Below are positions 19,213-28,426 of a stretch of 64,000 nucleotides of DNA, one piece after another. How positions within the stretch are numbered: the stretch's first letter is position 1; each line of letters starts with the position of its first letter. The stretch is from Enterobacter sp. Cy-643 (GTDB lineage Bacteria; Pseudomonadota; Gammaproteobacteria; Enterobacterales; Enterobacteriaceae). The stretch is taken from assembly GCF_011752815.1 (NCBI RefSeq), contig NZ_VWWV01000001.1, positions 186,001 to 250,000 on the forward strand. Reading direction: 5' to 3'. The notes under the pieces were generated by a model that saw nothing but the letters and a program-made list of their open reading frames with translations, ran no database searches and was not told where the DNA came from. The position numbers were made by a program, and so were the translations under genes.

Positions 19213-20364
19213 ATGGGAACAATAATAGCTGAGCAGCATCAGGCGAATAACAACCGCTGGCAGAAAATTGTGGAAGAATTAATTTCACCCATGGCGATTG
19301 ATATTGACGGCAACGGCCCGGCAGATATTCGGGTGAACAATCCAGACTTCTTCAAGCGAATATTACAGGAAGGTTCTCTCGGCCTGGGTGAAAGTTATAT
19401 GGATGGCTGGTGGGACTGCGACCGGCTGGATATTTTATTTACCCATATTTTGCGCCACGGTCTGGACAGCAAAATGCCGAAGCATTTCTCCGACCTGCTG
19501 CGTATTGCCGGGGCCAGAGTCTTTAATTTGCAGTCTCGCAAACGCGCCTGGATAGTCGGCAAAGAACATTACGATATTGGCAACGATCTTTTTGCCGCGA
19601 TGCTCGATCCGTATATGCAATATTCCTGCGGCTACTGGAAAGACGCGGAAAATCTGGCAGAGGCGCAGCGTAACAAGCTGCGGATGATCTGCGAAAAACT
19701 GCAGCTCAAAGCGGGCATGAAGCTGCTGGATATCGGCTGCGGCTGGGGCGGACTGGCGCAGTATGCTGCGCAGGAATATGGCGTCTCCGTCGTCGGCGTA
19801 ACTATTTCGGCGGAACAGCAAAAAATGGCCCAGGATCGCTGCCGGGGCTTGGACGTCGAGATCCTGCTGCAGGATTATCGCGACCTCAACAGCAAATTTG
19901 ATCGCATTGTTTCCGTGGGCATGTTCGAACACGTCGGGCCAAAAAACTACAATACCTATTTTGAAGTTGCAGCCCGCAATTTAAAACCTGATGGCCTGTT
20001 CCTGCTGCATACCATTGGTTCGAATGAAACGGATTTAAACGTCGATCCATGGATCAACAAATACATCTTCCCTAACGGCTGTTTGCCCTCGGTGCGCCAC
20101 ATTGCCAGCGCCAGTGAAAAACATTTTATTATGGAGGACTGGCACAATATCGGGGCCGATTACGACAGAACGCTGATGGCCTGGTACGATAATTTCCTCC
20201 GCTGCTGGCCTAATATCTCGCGTAATTATGACGAGCGCTTCAAGAGGATGTTTAGCTATTATTTGAACGCCTGTGCGGGCGCATTTCGCGCGAGGAATAT
20301 TCAGCTTTGGCAGGTATTGCTGAGCCCTAATGGGGTGGACGGCGGGATCCGCGTTTACCGATAA
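19213..20364 (+). CDS. Cyclopropane-fatty-acyl-phospholipid synthase homologue (Cfa-like)
   Basis: 383 residues, aligning end to end with E. coli Cfa (382). Seen: N-P-D-F-F-K-R-(I)-L-Q-E-G-S-L-G-L-G-E-S-Y-M-D-G-W-W in the N-terminal part, the SAM site L-D-I-G-C-G-W-G-G-L, the V-G-V-T-I-S-A-E-Q-Q motif, F-E-H-V-G-P-K-N-Y with the active-site Glu, and a conserved Y-Y-L-N-A-C-A-G-A-F-R-A. It would methylenate unsaturated acyl chains of membrane phospholipids using SAM. The start at 19213 follows GAGGAAG. It occupies the place of ybbL-ybbM between qmcA and cnoX, so it is likely a second, acquired or translocated copy rather than the housekeeping cfa, which normally lies elsewhere. Confidence 0.9.
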   Translation: MGTIIAEQHQANNNRWQKIVEELISPMAIDIDGNGPADIRVNNPDFFKRILQEGSLGLGESYMDGWWDCDRLDILFTHILRHGLDSKMPKHFSDLLRIAGARVFNLQSRKRAWIVGKEHYDIGNDLFAAMLDPYMQYSCGYWKDAENLAEAQRNKLRMICEKLQLKAGMKLLDIGCGWGGLAQYAAQEYGVSVVGVTISAEQQKMAQDRCRGLDVEILLQDYRDLNSKFDRIVSVGMFEHVGPKNYNTYFEVAARNLKPDGLFLLHTIGSNETDLNVDPWINKYIFPNGCLPSVRHIASASEKHFIMEDWHNIGADYDRTLMAWYDNFLRCWPNISRNYDERFKRMFSYYLNACAGAFRARNIQLWQVLLSPNGVDGGIRVYR

Positions 20365-20366
20365 AC

Positions 20367-20393
20367 AAAAGGCCGGAATATCCGGCCTTTTTT
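20367..20393. terminator. Bidirectional terminator between cfa-like gene and cnoX
   Basis: GGCCGGA-ATA-TCCGGCC (20371-20387) is flanked by AAAA on the left and TTTTTT on the right, so it works for the plus-strand gene and plausibly for cnoX on the minus strand. Confidence 0.85.
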
Positions 20394-20405
20394 CGTTTTA
20401 ACTGA

Positions 20406-21260
20406 TTAATACATCAACGCATAAATCTGACGGCGATATTTGGATGCCAGCGCGTCGCCGGTGCCCAGCGCGGCCAGAATCTCCATCATCATTTTGCGTG
20501 CCTGGCCGTCAGCGGCGCCCAGGTCTTTTTTAAGGTGGGTATAAAGCAGCTCCAGCGCTTCTTCGTTCCGGCCGACCTGATGCAGCTGCAGCGCGAGCTG
20601 GCTGGCGAGCTGGGCGTTGTCCGGCTCGTTTTGAACCTGCTGCTGCAGCTGCTGAATTTCCGGCGTGTCGGCGGCCTGTTTCAGCAGTTCAATCTGGGAA
20701 ACCAGCGCCTGATAGCGGGTGTCCTGGTCCTGCAGAGGCACGGTTTTCAGCACCGCTTCGGCGTCTTCGCTGCGGTTCAGGGCAATCTGTACTTCCGCCA
20801 GCAGCAGGCCAATTTCGCTGTTCTGGCCAGACAGCTGCCACGCATCTTTCAGCAGCGGCAGGGCTTCAGCGTGTTTACCTTCCTGCATTAATTCTACGGC
20901 CTGCTGGGCTTTCAGCTCTTCTTCACGCGGCAGCACTTTGTCGAGCAAGGCGCGAATCGCTTCTTCCGGCTGCGGGCCCTGGAAGCCGTCCACCGGCTGA
21001 CCGTTCTGGAACAGATAGACGGTAGGAATGGAGCGCAGGCCAAACTGCGAAGCCACCATTTGCTCGGCGTCGCAGTCAACTTTGGCGAGAATAAACTGGC
21101 CGCTGTATTGGGCCGCGAGTTTGTCCAGGACCGGCGTGAGCTGCTCGCAATGCTGGCTGCGGGCAGACCAGAAATAAAACAGCACGGGCTTAGCCATGGA
21201 CTGTTCCAGCGTCTGGTGCAGGTTCGCTTCGGTAATATTGATAATGTTTTCTGCGGACAT
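20406..21260 (-). CDS. cnoX: Chaperedoxin CnoX (YbbN)
   Basis: 284 residues, same length as E. coli CnoX. The N-terminal thioredoxin fold has S-A-R-S-Q-H-C in place of the C-x-x-C redox motif (only the second Cys remains). The C-terminal ~170 residues form TPR repeats. In E. coli it is a holdase, activated by HOCl chlorination, that passes clients to GroEL and DnaK. The start at 21260 (MSAENIINI) matches the family; a 7-residue upstream extension is unlikely. Confidence 0.95.
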   Translation of the reverse strand: MSAENIINITEANLHQTLEQSMAKPVLFYFWSARSQHCEQLTPVLDKLAAQYSGQFILAKVDCDAEQMVASQFGLRSIPTVYLFQNGQPVDGFQGPQPEEAIRALLDKVLPREEELKAQQAVELMQEGKHAEALPLLKDAWQLSGQNSEIGLLLAEVQIALNRSEDAEAVLKTVPLQDQDTRYQALVSQIELLKQAADTPEIQQLQQQVQNEPDNAQLASQLALQLHQVGRNEEALELLYTHLKKDLGAADGQARKMMMEILAALGTGDALASKYRRQIYALMY

Positions 21261-21319
21261 GGGCGATTCTCTGTTAAGCATTTGTTTTTTTACATGGGGG
21301 CTGAGGCCAGGACTTCAAC

Positions 21320-22090
21320 TCAGCGACGTAAAATTTTGTCCATTGCGCACGCTGGCAGCAGGCGGCGCAGCACGGTAATCACGTGGGTCACCACGGTGAC
21401 CGGGTAGCGCAGCTTCGGCCTTGGGCTTTCAAAAGCATGGCGTACTTTCGCTACCACCGCCTCCGGGCCGAGGGTAAACCGTGCTGCAATCCCCGGATTC
21501 TCTACCGGTTTGTCGCTTTGGGTTTGATTGACATTATCGGTAAAGCGGGTGCGGATCGGCCCCGGCTCAATCAGGCTGACTTTGATCCCGCTGTGGCGAA
21601 GCTCCATACGCAGCGCGTCGGACCAGGCTTCCAGCGCGTATTTACTGGCGGCGTAGGCCCCGCGCCCCGGCGTGGAAATCAGCCCCATCACCGAGCTTGT
21701 CATCACGATGCGGCCTTCATGATGAGGCTGCATGGCCGGCAGCAGCAGCATGGTGAGCTGGTGTGTGCCGAAGAAGTTGGTGGAAAATTGTTGCTCAAGC
21801 TGTTCGCGGGAAATGGCGTTCAGCGGGCCATACACACCGTAGCCACCGTTATTAAACAGCCCGTACAGGCGGTTGCCGGTGATGGCAATCACTTCGGCGG
21901 CGGCGCGTTGGACGCTTTCCGCATCGTCAAGATCGAGCTCAATGCCGGTAAACCCAAGCTGATTCATGCGCTCTACATCGGCTGGTTTGCGGCAGGCGGC
22001 GAGAATGTTATAGCCAAGCTTCTGTAGCTCCTGCGCGCTGGCTAAGCCAATCCCGCTGGAGCAGCCTGTTATTAAAACGGATTTTTGCAT
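21320..22090 (-). CDS. ybbO: Short-chain dehydrogenase YbbO
   Basis: 256 residues, classical SDR. NADP-binding T-G-C-S-S-G-I-G lies near residues 9-16, N-N-G-G replaces the usual N-N-A-G motif, and the catalytic Ser and Y-A-A-S-K follow in M-T-S-S-V-M-G-L-I-S-T-P-G-R-G-A-Y-A-A-S-K. E. coli YbbO is an NADP+-dependent aldehyde reductase active on various aldehydes. It is on the same strand as tesA (77-bp gap upstream) and cnoX (59-bp gap downstream). Confidence 0.93.
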   Translation of the reverse strand: MQKSVLITGCSSGIGLASAQELQKLGYNILAACRKPADVERMNQLGFTGIELDLDDAESVQRAAAEVIAITGNRLYGLFNNGGYGVYGPLNAISREQLEQQFSTNFFGTHQLTMLLLPAMQPHHEGRIVMTSSVMGLISTPGRGAYAASKYALEAWSDALRMELRHSGIKVSLIEPGPIRTRFTDNVNQTQSDKPVENPGIAARFTLGPEAVVAKVRHAFESPRPKLRYPVTVVTHVITVLRRLLPACAMDKILRR

Positions 22091-22167
22091 AACTTTACCC
22101 GAAGGGCGCCCCGATTATTTATCAGTCGTGTTTAACTATCTCGTTGTATCCGACGCGGCTGTGCCGG

Positions 22168-22791
22168 TTATTTAGAGAGTAGCGGAGTCAGCCGCGTCGC
22201 CATCCAGTCGGCGATAAACGGCTGAGCATCCCGATTAGGGTGAATGCCGTCATCCTGCATCCATTGCGGTTTCAGATACACCTCCTCCATAAAGAACGGG
22301 AGCAGGGGAATATCAAACGCTTTGGCAAGCTGCGGATAAATAGCGCTAAACGCCTCATTATAGCGGCGTCCGTAGTTGGCGGGCAGGCGAATTTGCATCA
22401 GCATCGGCTGCGCACCGGCAGCCTTCACGTCGGTGATAACCTGGTTGAGGGTTTTTTCTACCGCCTGAGGCTGGAACCCACGCAGGCCGTCGTTGCCGCC
22501 AAGCTCCACTAAAACCCAGCGGGGCTGGTGCTGTTTTAACAGCGCCGGCAGGCGAGCCAGGCCCTGCGCCGCGGTATCGCCGCTGATGCTCGCATTCACG
22601 ACTTTTGTACCCTGCGGCTGCCATTTGGCATCCAGCAGGGCGGGCCAGGCGCTGGTGGCCGCCATACGGTAACCGGCGCTCAGGCTATCGCCTAAAATCA
22701 ATAACGTGTCCGCCGCCGCGGCGCGGAAAGTCATCAAAGCCAGAAACAGGAAGGGCAAATGCCAGCGGAAAACATTGTTGAAGTTCATCAT
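22168..22791 (-). CDS. tesA: Multifunctional acyl-CoA thioesterase I / lysophospholipase L1 / protease I
   Basis: 207 residues. A cleavable signal peptide of about 26 residues (F-R-W-H-L-P-F-L-F-L ... A-A-A) is followed by the SGNH-hydrolase blocks G-D-S-L-S-A-G-Y (nucleophile Ser36 of the preprotein), G-x-x-x-D near S-I-S-G-D, G-G-N-D and D-G-I-H-P. It is periplasmic and hydrolyses acyl-CoA and lysophospholipids. The start at 22791 (MMNFNNVF) matches E. coli. Its 5' end overlaps the divergent ybbA coding region by 33 bp, so the promoter of each lies within the other gene. Confidence 0.96.
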   Translation of the reverse strand: MMNFNNVFRWHLPFLFLALMTFRAAAADTLLILGDSLSAGYRMAATSAWPALLDAKWQPQGTKVVNASISGDTAAQGLARLPALLKQHQPRWVLVELGGNDGLRGFQPQAVEKTLNQVITDVKAAGAQPMLMQIRLPANYGRRYNEAFSAIYPQLAKAFDIPLLPFFMEEVYLKPQWMQDDGIHPNRDAQPFIADWMATRLTPLLSK

Positions 22792-23445
22792 CTTAGTAAG
22801 TCCGTGGGTCAGGGTGAACACGAGCTTTCCATCCTTACCGGAGTTGAGCTGGTTGTCAAACCGGCCGAAACCATCGCCCTGATTGGTGAGTCAGGATCGG
22901 GCAAGTCCACGCTGCTGGCGATTCTGGCCGGGCTTGATGACGGCACGGACGGCGAAGTTCACCTTTGCGGGCAGCCGCTGCACAGCATGGATGAAGAGGC
23001 CAGGGCGGCGCTGCGCGCCAAAAACGTCGGCTTTGTGTTTCAGTCCTTTATGCTGGTGCCCACCCTTAATGCTCTGGAAAACGTGGAGCTTCCTTCGCTG
23101 CTGCGCGGCGAAAACAGTTCGGCCAGCCGGGCGCAGGCTAAAGCGCTGCTGGAACAGCTGGGCTTAGGCAAACGCCTCGATCACCTGCCCGCTCAGCTAT
23201 CTGGCGGGGAGCAGCAGCGCGTGGCGCTGGCTCGCGCGTTTAACGGCAAGCCGGGCGTGCTGTTTGCCGATGAGCCCACCGGGAACCTCGACAGGCAAAC
23301 CGGCGACCGCATTGCCGACCTGCTGTTTTCCCTCAACCGTGATTTCTCCACCACGCTTATCCTCGTTACCCACGACGAACAGCTGGCGGCACGCTGCGAC
23401 CGTCGCCTGCGGCTGCGCGAAGGCAAACTGTGGGAGGAAGCATGA
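22759..23445 (+). CDS. ybbA: ABC transporter ATP-binding protein YbbA
   Basis: 228 residues, as in E. coli. MacB/LolD-type ATPase: Walker A G-E-S-G-S-G-K-S-T, Q-loop in F-V-F-Q-S-F, signature L-S-G-G-E-Q-Q-R, Walker B V-L-F-A-D-E-P-T-G and H-loop T-H-D. It works with the YbbP permease, whose start overlaps by 4 bp (ATGA). The family moves lipids or lipoproteins or acts mechanically across the inner membrane; the YbbAP substrate is unproven. Its 5' end overlaps the divergent tesA start. Confidence 0.95.
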   Translation: MPAENIVEVHHLSKSVGQGEHELSILTGVELVVKPAETIALIGESGSGKSTLLAILAGLDDGTDGEVHLCGQPLHSMDEEARAALRAKNVGFVFQSFMLVPTLNALENVELPSLLRGENSSASRAQAKALLEQLGLGKRLDHLPAQLSGGEQQRVALARAFNGKPGVLFADEPTGNLDRQTGDRIADLLFSLNRDFSTTLILVTHDEQLAARCDRRLRLREGKLWEEA

Positions 23446-25856
23446 TAGCCCGCTGGTTCTGGCGCGAGTGGCGCTCTCCCTCGCTGCTGATTGTCTGGCT
23501 GGCGCTTAGCCTGGCGGTGGCCTGCGTGCTGGCGCTGGGCAGCATCAGCGACAGAATGGAAAAAGGGCTCAGTCAGCAAAGCCGCGAATACATGGCGGGC
23601 GACCGGACGTTGCGCAGCGCCCGCGCCGTACCGGACGAGTGGCTGATTCAGGCCCAAAGCGATGGCTTAAAGGTCGGCAAACAGCTGAGCTTCGCCACCA
23701 TGACCTTTGCCGGGGACACGCCGCAGCTGGCCGATGTGAAAGCGGTCGACGGCGTGTATCCGATGTACGGGGAACTGGAAACCAGCCCGCCGGGCCTGAA
23801 GCCTGAGCCGGGCACCGCACTGCTTGCCCCGCGCCTGCTGGCTTTGCTTAACCTGAAAGTGGGCGACAACATTGACGTGGGCGACGCCACGCTGCGTATT
23901 GTCGGGCAGGTAATTCAGGAGCCGGATGCCGGGTTTAACCCGTTCCAGATTGCGCCGCGCCTGATGATGAACCTGGCCGATGTCGAGAAAACCGGAGCGG
24001 TGCAGCCCGGCAGCCGCATTAGCTGGCGCTACAAGTTTGGTGGTACCCCGCAGCAGCTGCAGCAGTATGAAAACTACCTGCTGCCAAAGCTGAAGCCGGA
24101 GCAGCGCTGGATCGGCATGGAGCAGGATGAAGGTGCGCTGGGTAAATCCCTGGAGCGTTCGCAGCAGTTCCTGCTGCTTTCCGCCCTGCTGACGCTGCTG
24201 CTGGCCGTGGCCGCGATTGCCGTGGCGATGAGCCATTACTGCCGCAGCCGCTATGACCTGGTGGCGATCCTGAAAACGCTGGGGGCGGGCAGGACGGCGC
24301 TACGGAAGCTGATTATAGGGCAGTGGCTGATGGTGCTGGTGCTCTCGGCCATTGCCGGAGGTGCCGTCGGCTTGATGTTTGAGGCCGCGCTGATGCAACT
24401 ATTGAAGCCGGTGCTGCCTGCCGCGCTGCCGCCTGCGAGCCTGTGGCCGTGGGTGTGGGCTATCGGCGCGATGGTGACAATCTCCGTGCTGGTGGGGCTG
24501 CGTCCGTATCGGCTGCTGCTGGCCACTCAGCCATTGCGCGTCCTGCGTCGTGACGCCGTGGCCAACGTCTGGCCGCTGAAAATTTATCTGCCGGTCATCA
24601 GCGTTGTGGTGGTGCTATTGCTGGCGTTGTTAATGGGCGGCAGTGCGCTGCTTTGGGCGGTGCTGGCGGGCACGCTGGTGCTTGCGGCGCTGTGCGGCCT
24701 CGTCGGCTGGGGCGTCCTGAAGCTGCTGAAAAAGCTGACGCTGAAAAACCTGGCCCTGCGTCTGGCGGTTAACCGTCTGCTGCGCCAGCCGTGGGCGACG
24801 CTCAGCCAGCTGGCGGCGTTCTCGCTGTCGTTTATGCTGCTGGCGCTGCTGCTGGTGCTGCGCGGGGATTTACTGGACAGATGGCAGCAGCAGCTGCCGC
24901 CGGAAAGCCCGAACTACTTCCTGGTGAACATTGCGCCGGAGCAGGTTCAACCGGTGAAAACCTTCCTTGCGGACCATCAGGTGATCCCGGAGTCGTTCTA
25001 CCCCATCGTGCGGGCGCGCATGACGGCGATTAACAGCCAGTCCACCGAGGGCAATCCAGATGAGGCGCTGAACCGCGAGTTGAATCTGACCTGGCAAAGT
25101 CAGAAGCCCGATCATAACCCGATCCTGGCGGGAAGCTGGCCGCCAAAGGCCGGGGAAGTGTCGATGGATGACGGCGTGGCGAAACGCCTGAACATTAAAG
25201 TCGGCGACAGCGTGACCTTTATGGGGGATACCCAGGACTTCACCGCGAAGGTCACCAGCCTGCGCAAAGTGGACTGGGAAAGCCTGCGGCCAAACTTCTA
25301 CTTTATCTTCCCGCCGGGCGCGCTGGACGGGCAGCCGCAGAGCTGGCTGACCAGCTTCCGCTGGGAGGGGAATAATGGCCTGCTGACCCAGCTTAACCGA
25401 GAGTTTCCGACCGTCAGCCTGCTGGATATCGGGGCTATCCTGAAACAAATCGGCCAGGTGCTGGAGCAGGTCAGCCGCGCGCTTGAGGTGATGGTGGTGC
25501 TGGTGACCGCCTGCGGCCTGCTGCTGTTGCTGGCTCAGGTGCAGGTAGGTATGCGCCAGCGTCATCAGGAGCTGGTGGTTTACCGCACGCTGGGCGCGGG
25601 CAAAAAGCTGCTCAGAACCACGCTGTGGTGCGAGTTTGCCGTGCTGGGGCTGGTGTCCGGCCTGGTGGCGGCCATCGGCGCCGAAACGGCGCTGGGCGTA
25701 CTGCAAACGCGCGTGTTCGACTTCCCGTGGGAGCCGGATTTGCGCCTGTGGGTCGTGCTGCCGGTGACCGGGGCGGTATTGCTGTCGCTTTGCGGCGGCT
25801 GGCTGGGCGTTCGTTTGCTGAAAGGGAAGGCGCTGTTCCGCCAGTTTGTCGTCTGA
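23442..25856 (+). CDS. ybbP: ABC transporter permease YbbP
   Basis: 804 residues, identical in length to E. coli YbbP. It has a transmembrane helix at the start, a large periplasmic region, then groups of helices around residues ~250-460 and a final FtsX-type set near the C-terminus (V-L-V-T-A-C-G-L-L-L-L-L-A-Q then Y-R-T-L-G-A-G-K-K-L-L). This is the duplicated FtsX/LolCE-like permease plan. The ATG at 23442 overlaps the ybbA stop. The function with YbbA (possibly lipid-linked transport, helped by neighbouring TesA) remains inferred. Confidence 0.94.
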   Translation: MIARWFWREWRSPSLLIVWLALSLAVACVLALGSISDRMEKGLSQQSREYMAGDRTLRSARAVPDEWLIQAQSDGLKVGKQLSFATMTFAGDTPQLADVKAVDGVYPMYGELETSPPGLKPEPGTALLAPRLLALLNLKVGDNIDVGDATLRIVGQVIQEPDAGFNPFQIAPRLMMNLADVEKTGAVQPGSRISWRYKFGGTPQQLQQYENYLLPKLKPEQRWIGMEQDEGALGKSLERSQQFLLLSALLTLLLAVAAIAVAMSHYCRSRYDLVAILKTLGAGRTALRKLIIGQWLMVLVLSAIAGGAVGLMFEAALMQLLKPVLPAALPPASLWPWVWAIGAMVTISVLVGLRPYRLLLATQPLRVLRRDAVANVWPLKIYLPVISVVVVLLLALLMGGSALLWAVLAGTLVLAALCGLVGWGVLKLLKKLTLKNLALRLAVNRLLRQPWATLSQLAAFSLSFMLLALLLVLRGDLLDRWQQQLPPESPNYFLVNIAPEQVQPVKTFLADHQVIPESFYPIVRARMTAINSQSTEGNPDEALNRELNLTWQSQKPDHNPILAGSWPPKAGEVSMDDGVAKRLNIKVGDSVTFMGDTQDFTAKVTSLRKVDWESLRPNFYFIFPPGALDGQPQSWLTSFRWEGNNGLLTQLNREFPTVSLLDIGAILKQIGQVLEQVSRALEVMVVLVTACGLLLLLAQVQVGMRQRHQELVVYRTLGAGKKLLRTTLWCEFAVLGLVSGLVAAIGAETALGVLQTRVFDFPWEPDLRLWVVLPVTGAVLLSLCGGWLGVRLLKGKALFRQFVV

Positions 25857-25860
25857 GGAG

Positions 25861-25880
25861 GCCGGGCAGGGATGCCCGGC
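25861..25880 (+). terminator. Hairpin after ybbP
   Basis: An 8-bp stem, GCCGGGCA / TGCCCGGC, begins 5 bp after the ybbP stop. There is no T run, so efficiency is doubtful. The remaining spacer up to 26077 is AT-rich and includes a TATAAT-like element near 26048 that probably serves the porin gene. Confidence 0.4.
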
Positions 25881-26077
25881 GATCGCTATAAACTTTGTTA
25901 TATTTCGCATTTTATTGCGTTAGAACATATTTTCTGCATTTATTGATGTTTTTTTAATATCTATTAAGAAAAGACTGAGTGATAACCGCACAAATTAATA
26001 AAAATCCTTCATAAAACCGGACTTAATAAGCGTTAATATGCCCCGCTTATAATAAAGATGGTTACTAAGGATTACAG

Positions 26078-27229
26078 ATGAAATCAAATTTGCGCGCTTT
26101 ACCATTACTGATTGGGGCCGGCCTGCTTGCAGGTATGGCGTCTTTCGCTGCTAACGCAGAAATCACCGTTCTGAAGCAAGATCCGCAGGCCGGGAACCCG
26201 CTCAGCCGCCTCAACTTCACCGTGGGCGGCAGTATTCGTCCCCAGTTTAATATGATGTCCGGGGACGGTGATAAAGGCTCTTACAAACGTAATGGCTTTG
26301 ACGGCGGCACCCGTTTCCGCTTCGCGGCTGATTATTATCTGTTCGATGATATTAGCTGGATCAGCTATTACGAGCTGGGCGTGAATATTCCTGCGGTATT
26401 TGATTGGGATAACCACTATGCAGAAGGCGCGAACAATACCACTCGCCGTATGCTGTACACCGGCCTGAAAAGCAAAACCTGGGGTCAGTTGACCTACGGC
26501 CAGCAAAACAGCATCTACTATGATGTGGTTGGCGCGAAAACCGATATCTGGGACTACGACATGATCGGTCAGGCTCCAGGTAACGGCATGAACGGCGACT
26601 ACGACGGTTCTTACCGTTCCCGCAACATGCTGAAGTACAAAAACACCTTCGGCGATGCGGACGTGTACGCTTCTTACCTGTTTGAAGATCACGACATCCG
26701 TGCCACCAACGGCATGCGCTACAAGCGTAAAGGCGGCGGCTCTCTGGGCGTGGATTACCACATCACCAAAGACCTGACCTGGGGTACCGCATGGAACTAC
26801 ACCCGTGCCGACATGCGTAACCCGAACGACGGCGACAGCAAGTCTTACAACCAGAATATCTACGGTACGGCGCTGAGCTGGAAACCGGACAACTGGACGT
26901 TCAGCTTCGGCGGCGGCTGGTACCAGAACTTCCTGACCACCAAGCTGAAAGACGTGAACAACTACTTCTCCGGCGACGCGTGGGGCATCGAGTACTTCGC
27001 GGGTTACACCATCCCGGTTGGCCAGTACGCGGTGAAATCCGTGCAGCCATACTTCATGGGTGACCGTCTGCAGTACGTGACCGGCCGCAGCTACCAGCGC
27101 ATCGATAACGGTGTGGGCGTGAGCTTCAAGCTGGATTACGGCTTCCAGGTGGACTACGAACACGTCTTCACCTCCAGCACCGACAACCTGGGCGACATGA
27201 ACCTGGTTCGTCTGCGCTACGATTTCTAA
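26078..27229 (+). CDS. Outer-membrane general-type porin
   Basis: 383 residues. A signal peptide of about 27 residues (L-L-I-G-A-G-L-L-A-G-M-A-S-F-A-A-N-A) precedes a protein made of alternating hydrophobic and aromatic beta strands. It ends in L-R-Y-D-F, the C-terminal aromatic residue recognised by the BAM complex. Size and strand pattern fit a 16-stranded Gram-negative porin. It is not ChiP, OmpC/F or KdgM by sequence, and the solute is unknown. Codon use looks like a highly expressed gene. It sits in the ybbP-selU accessory segment and is absent from this place in E. coli. A long AT-rich leader suggests regulated expression, but no operator was recognised. Confidence 0.85.
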   Translation: MKSNLRALPLLIGAGLLAGMASFAANAEITVLKQDPQAGNPLSRLNFTVGGSIRPQFNMMSGDGDKGSYKRNGFDGGTRFRFAADYYLFDDISWISYYELGVNIPAVFDWDNHYAEGANNTTRRMLYTGLKSKTWGQLTYGQQNSIYYDVVGAKTDIWDYDMIGQAPGNGMNGDYDGSYRSRNMLKYKNTFGDADVYASYLFEDHDIRATNGMRYKRKGGGSLGVDYHITKDLTWGTAWNYTRADMRNPNDGDSKSYNQNIYGTALSWKPDNWTFSFGGGWYQNFLTTKLKDVNNYFSGDAWGIEYFAGYTIPVGQYAVKSVQPYFMGDRLQYVTGRSYQRIDNGVGVSFKLDYGFQVDYEHVFTSSTDNLGDMNLVRLRYDF

Positions 27230-27239
27230 TCGTGCCTCT

Positions 27240-27265
27240 GGCGGGTGGCAGCCTTGCTGCCCGCC
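27240..27265 (+). terminator. Hairpin after the porin gene
   Basis: GGCGGG / CCCGCC with an inner GGCAGC / GCTGCC stem starts 11 bp past the stop codon. No U tract follows, so it is a weak terminator or 3' stabiliser. Confidence 0.4.
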
Positions 27266-27295
27266 TCATCCAGCGTTTCCTGCCTTATTTTTTAT

Positions 27296-28309
27296 CTATT
27301 CAGAAACGGGTAAGCATGTTCGGGCCCTGAAGGCTTTGCGCCACTGTGTGGGCGTGGTTTTAAAACGCAGCCTGAAGTGATGCCGGAGTGTTTCCGCTGA
27401 GCCGAATCCAGACTGCTCTGCCACCTGGTCAATGCTGAATTTCTCGCTTTCCAGCAGCGCACAAGCCTTTTCCAACCGGAGGCTGAGCATCCACTCGCCC
27501 GGCGTGGTGCCGGTGGCATCTTTGAACCGGCGGATGAAGGTGCGGCGGCTCATGCCCGCTTGCCTGGCTAACTGCTCAATCACCAGGGGTGCATTGAGGT
27601 GGTGGCGCAAGTCATCCAGCAACGGCGCCAGACTTTTGGTGCGGCGTTTAGGCACGGGCTGTTGAACCCTCTGTGCCTGGCTACCTTCCCGTAACGGGGG
27701 CGTAATCATGCGCTGCGCAGTCCGGTTGGCGATTTCAATCCCGTAATCACGACGAATAAGATGCAGGCAGAGATCGACCCCGGCGGCGCCGCCTGCGGAG
27801 GTGATCAGGCTGCCCTCATCGACGTAGATCATGCTGTGCTCTACCTGCACCGCAGGGAACCTGCTCGCGAGGATCTCGGTGCTGTTCCAGTGGGCGGTGG
27901 CTCGCTTGCCGTCCAGTAATCCTGTTTCGCAGAGAATAAAACTGCCGGCGCAAATCGACACTATGCGGCAACCGTTGTAGTGGGCGCGCTGTAAGGCGGC
28001 AATCAGCGGCGCCGGGGCCGGTTCAAAAACATTTCGCCAGCCGGGGATGACAATGGTTCCGGCGTCTTCCAGCAGTTCCAGTCCGCCATCCACCACTAAA
28101 CGCACGCCGCCCTGAGCGTCAAAAACGCCATTTTCTAACGACGCGACGCGCAAATCATAGAGAGGCTGGCCGAGCACTTCGTCCACGCGGCCAAAAGCTT
28201 CGACGGCAATCCCGAACTCAAAAGTGCAGAGACACTGATAGGCCAGCACAACCAGCCGTCGATTTTTCGGTCTAAAAGCGCGGTCTTGATCTGGAGAGAT
28301 GCCTGGCAT
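27296..28309 (-). CDS. GlxA-type AraC-family transcriptional regulator
   Basis: 337 residues in two domains. Residues ~15-190 are a DJ-1/PfpI (class I glutamine-amidotransferase-like) domain with the nucleophile-elbow motif S-I-C-A-G-S-F-I-L. Residues ~235-330 are an AraC double helix-turn-helix (I-E-Q-L-A-R-Q-A-G-M-S-R-R-T-F-I-R-R-F, then I-D-Q-V-A-E-Q-S-G-F-G-S-A-E-T-L-R-H-H-F). This architecture is that of GlxA/FtrA/CdhR-like activators. It is divergent from the 14-TM MFS gene at 28427, which is its most likely target; the inducer is unknown. Confidence 0.9.
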   Translation of the reverse strand: MPGISPDQDRAFRPKNRRLVVLAYQCLCTFEFGIAVEAFGRVDEVLGQPLYDLRVASLENGVFDAQGGVRLVVDGGLELLEDAGTIVIPGWRNVFEPAPAPLIAALQRAHYNGCRIVSICAGSFILCETGLLDGKRATAHWNSTEILASRFPAVQVEHSMIYVDEGSLITSAGGAAGVDLCLHLIRRDYGIEIANRTAQRMITPPLREGSQAQRVQQPVPKRRTKSLAPLLDDLRHHLNAPLVIEQLARQAGMSRRTFIRRFKDATGTTPGEWMLSLRLEKACALLESEKFSIDQVAEQSGFGSAETLRHHFRLRFKTTPTQWRKAFRARTCLPVSE

Positions 28310-28426
28310 GGTTGTCCTGTCTCTAAAAATGGCACGATCTTGACGATATCTGACCTGAGCGTCGATTTCTACTCCACCCCGAATCTTTCATGCTGGCACC
28401 TTCTTAACGTTTGGCAGGAAATCAGT

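Noticed and set aside
26105-27163. 352-codon open frame antisense to the porin
   Set aside because: Shadow of the strongly biased porin codons. The translation is low-complexity V/H/A-rich and shows no domain.
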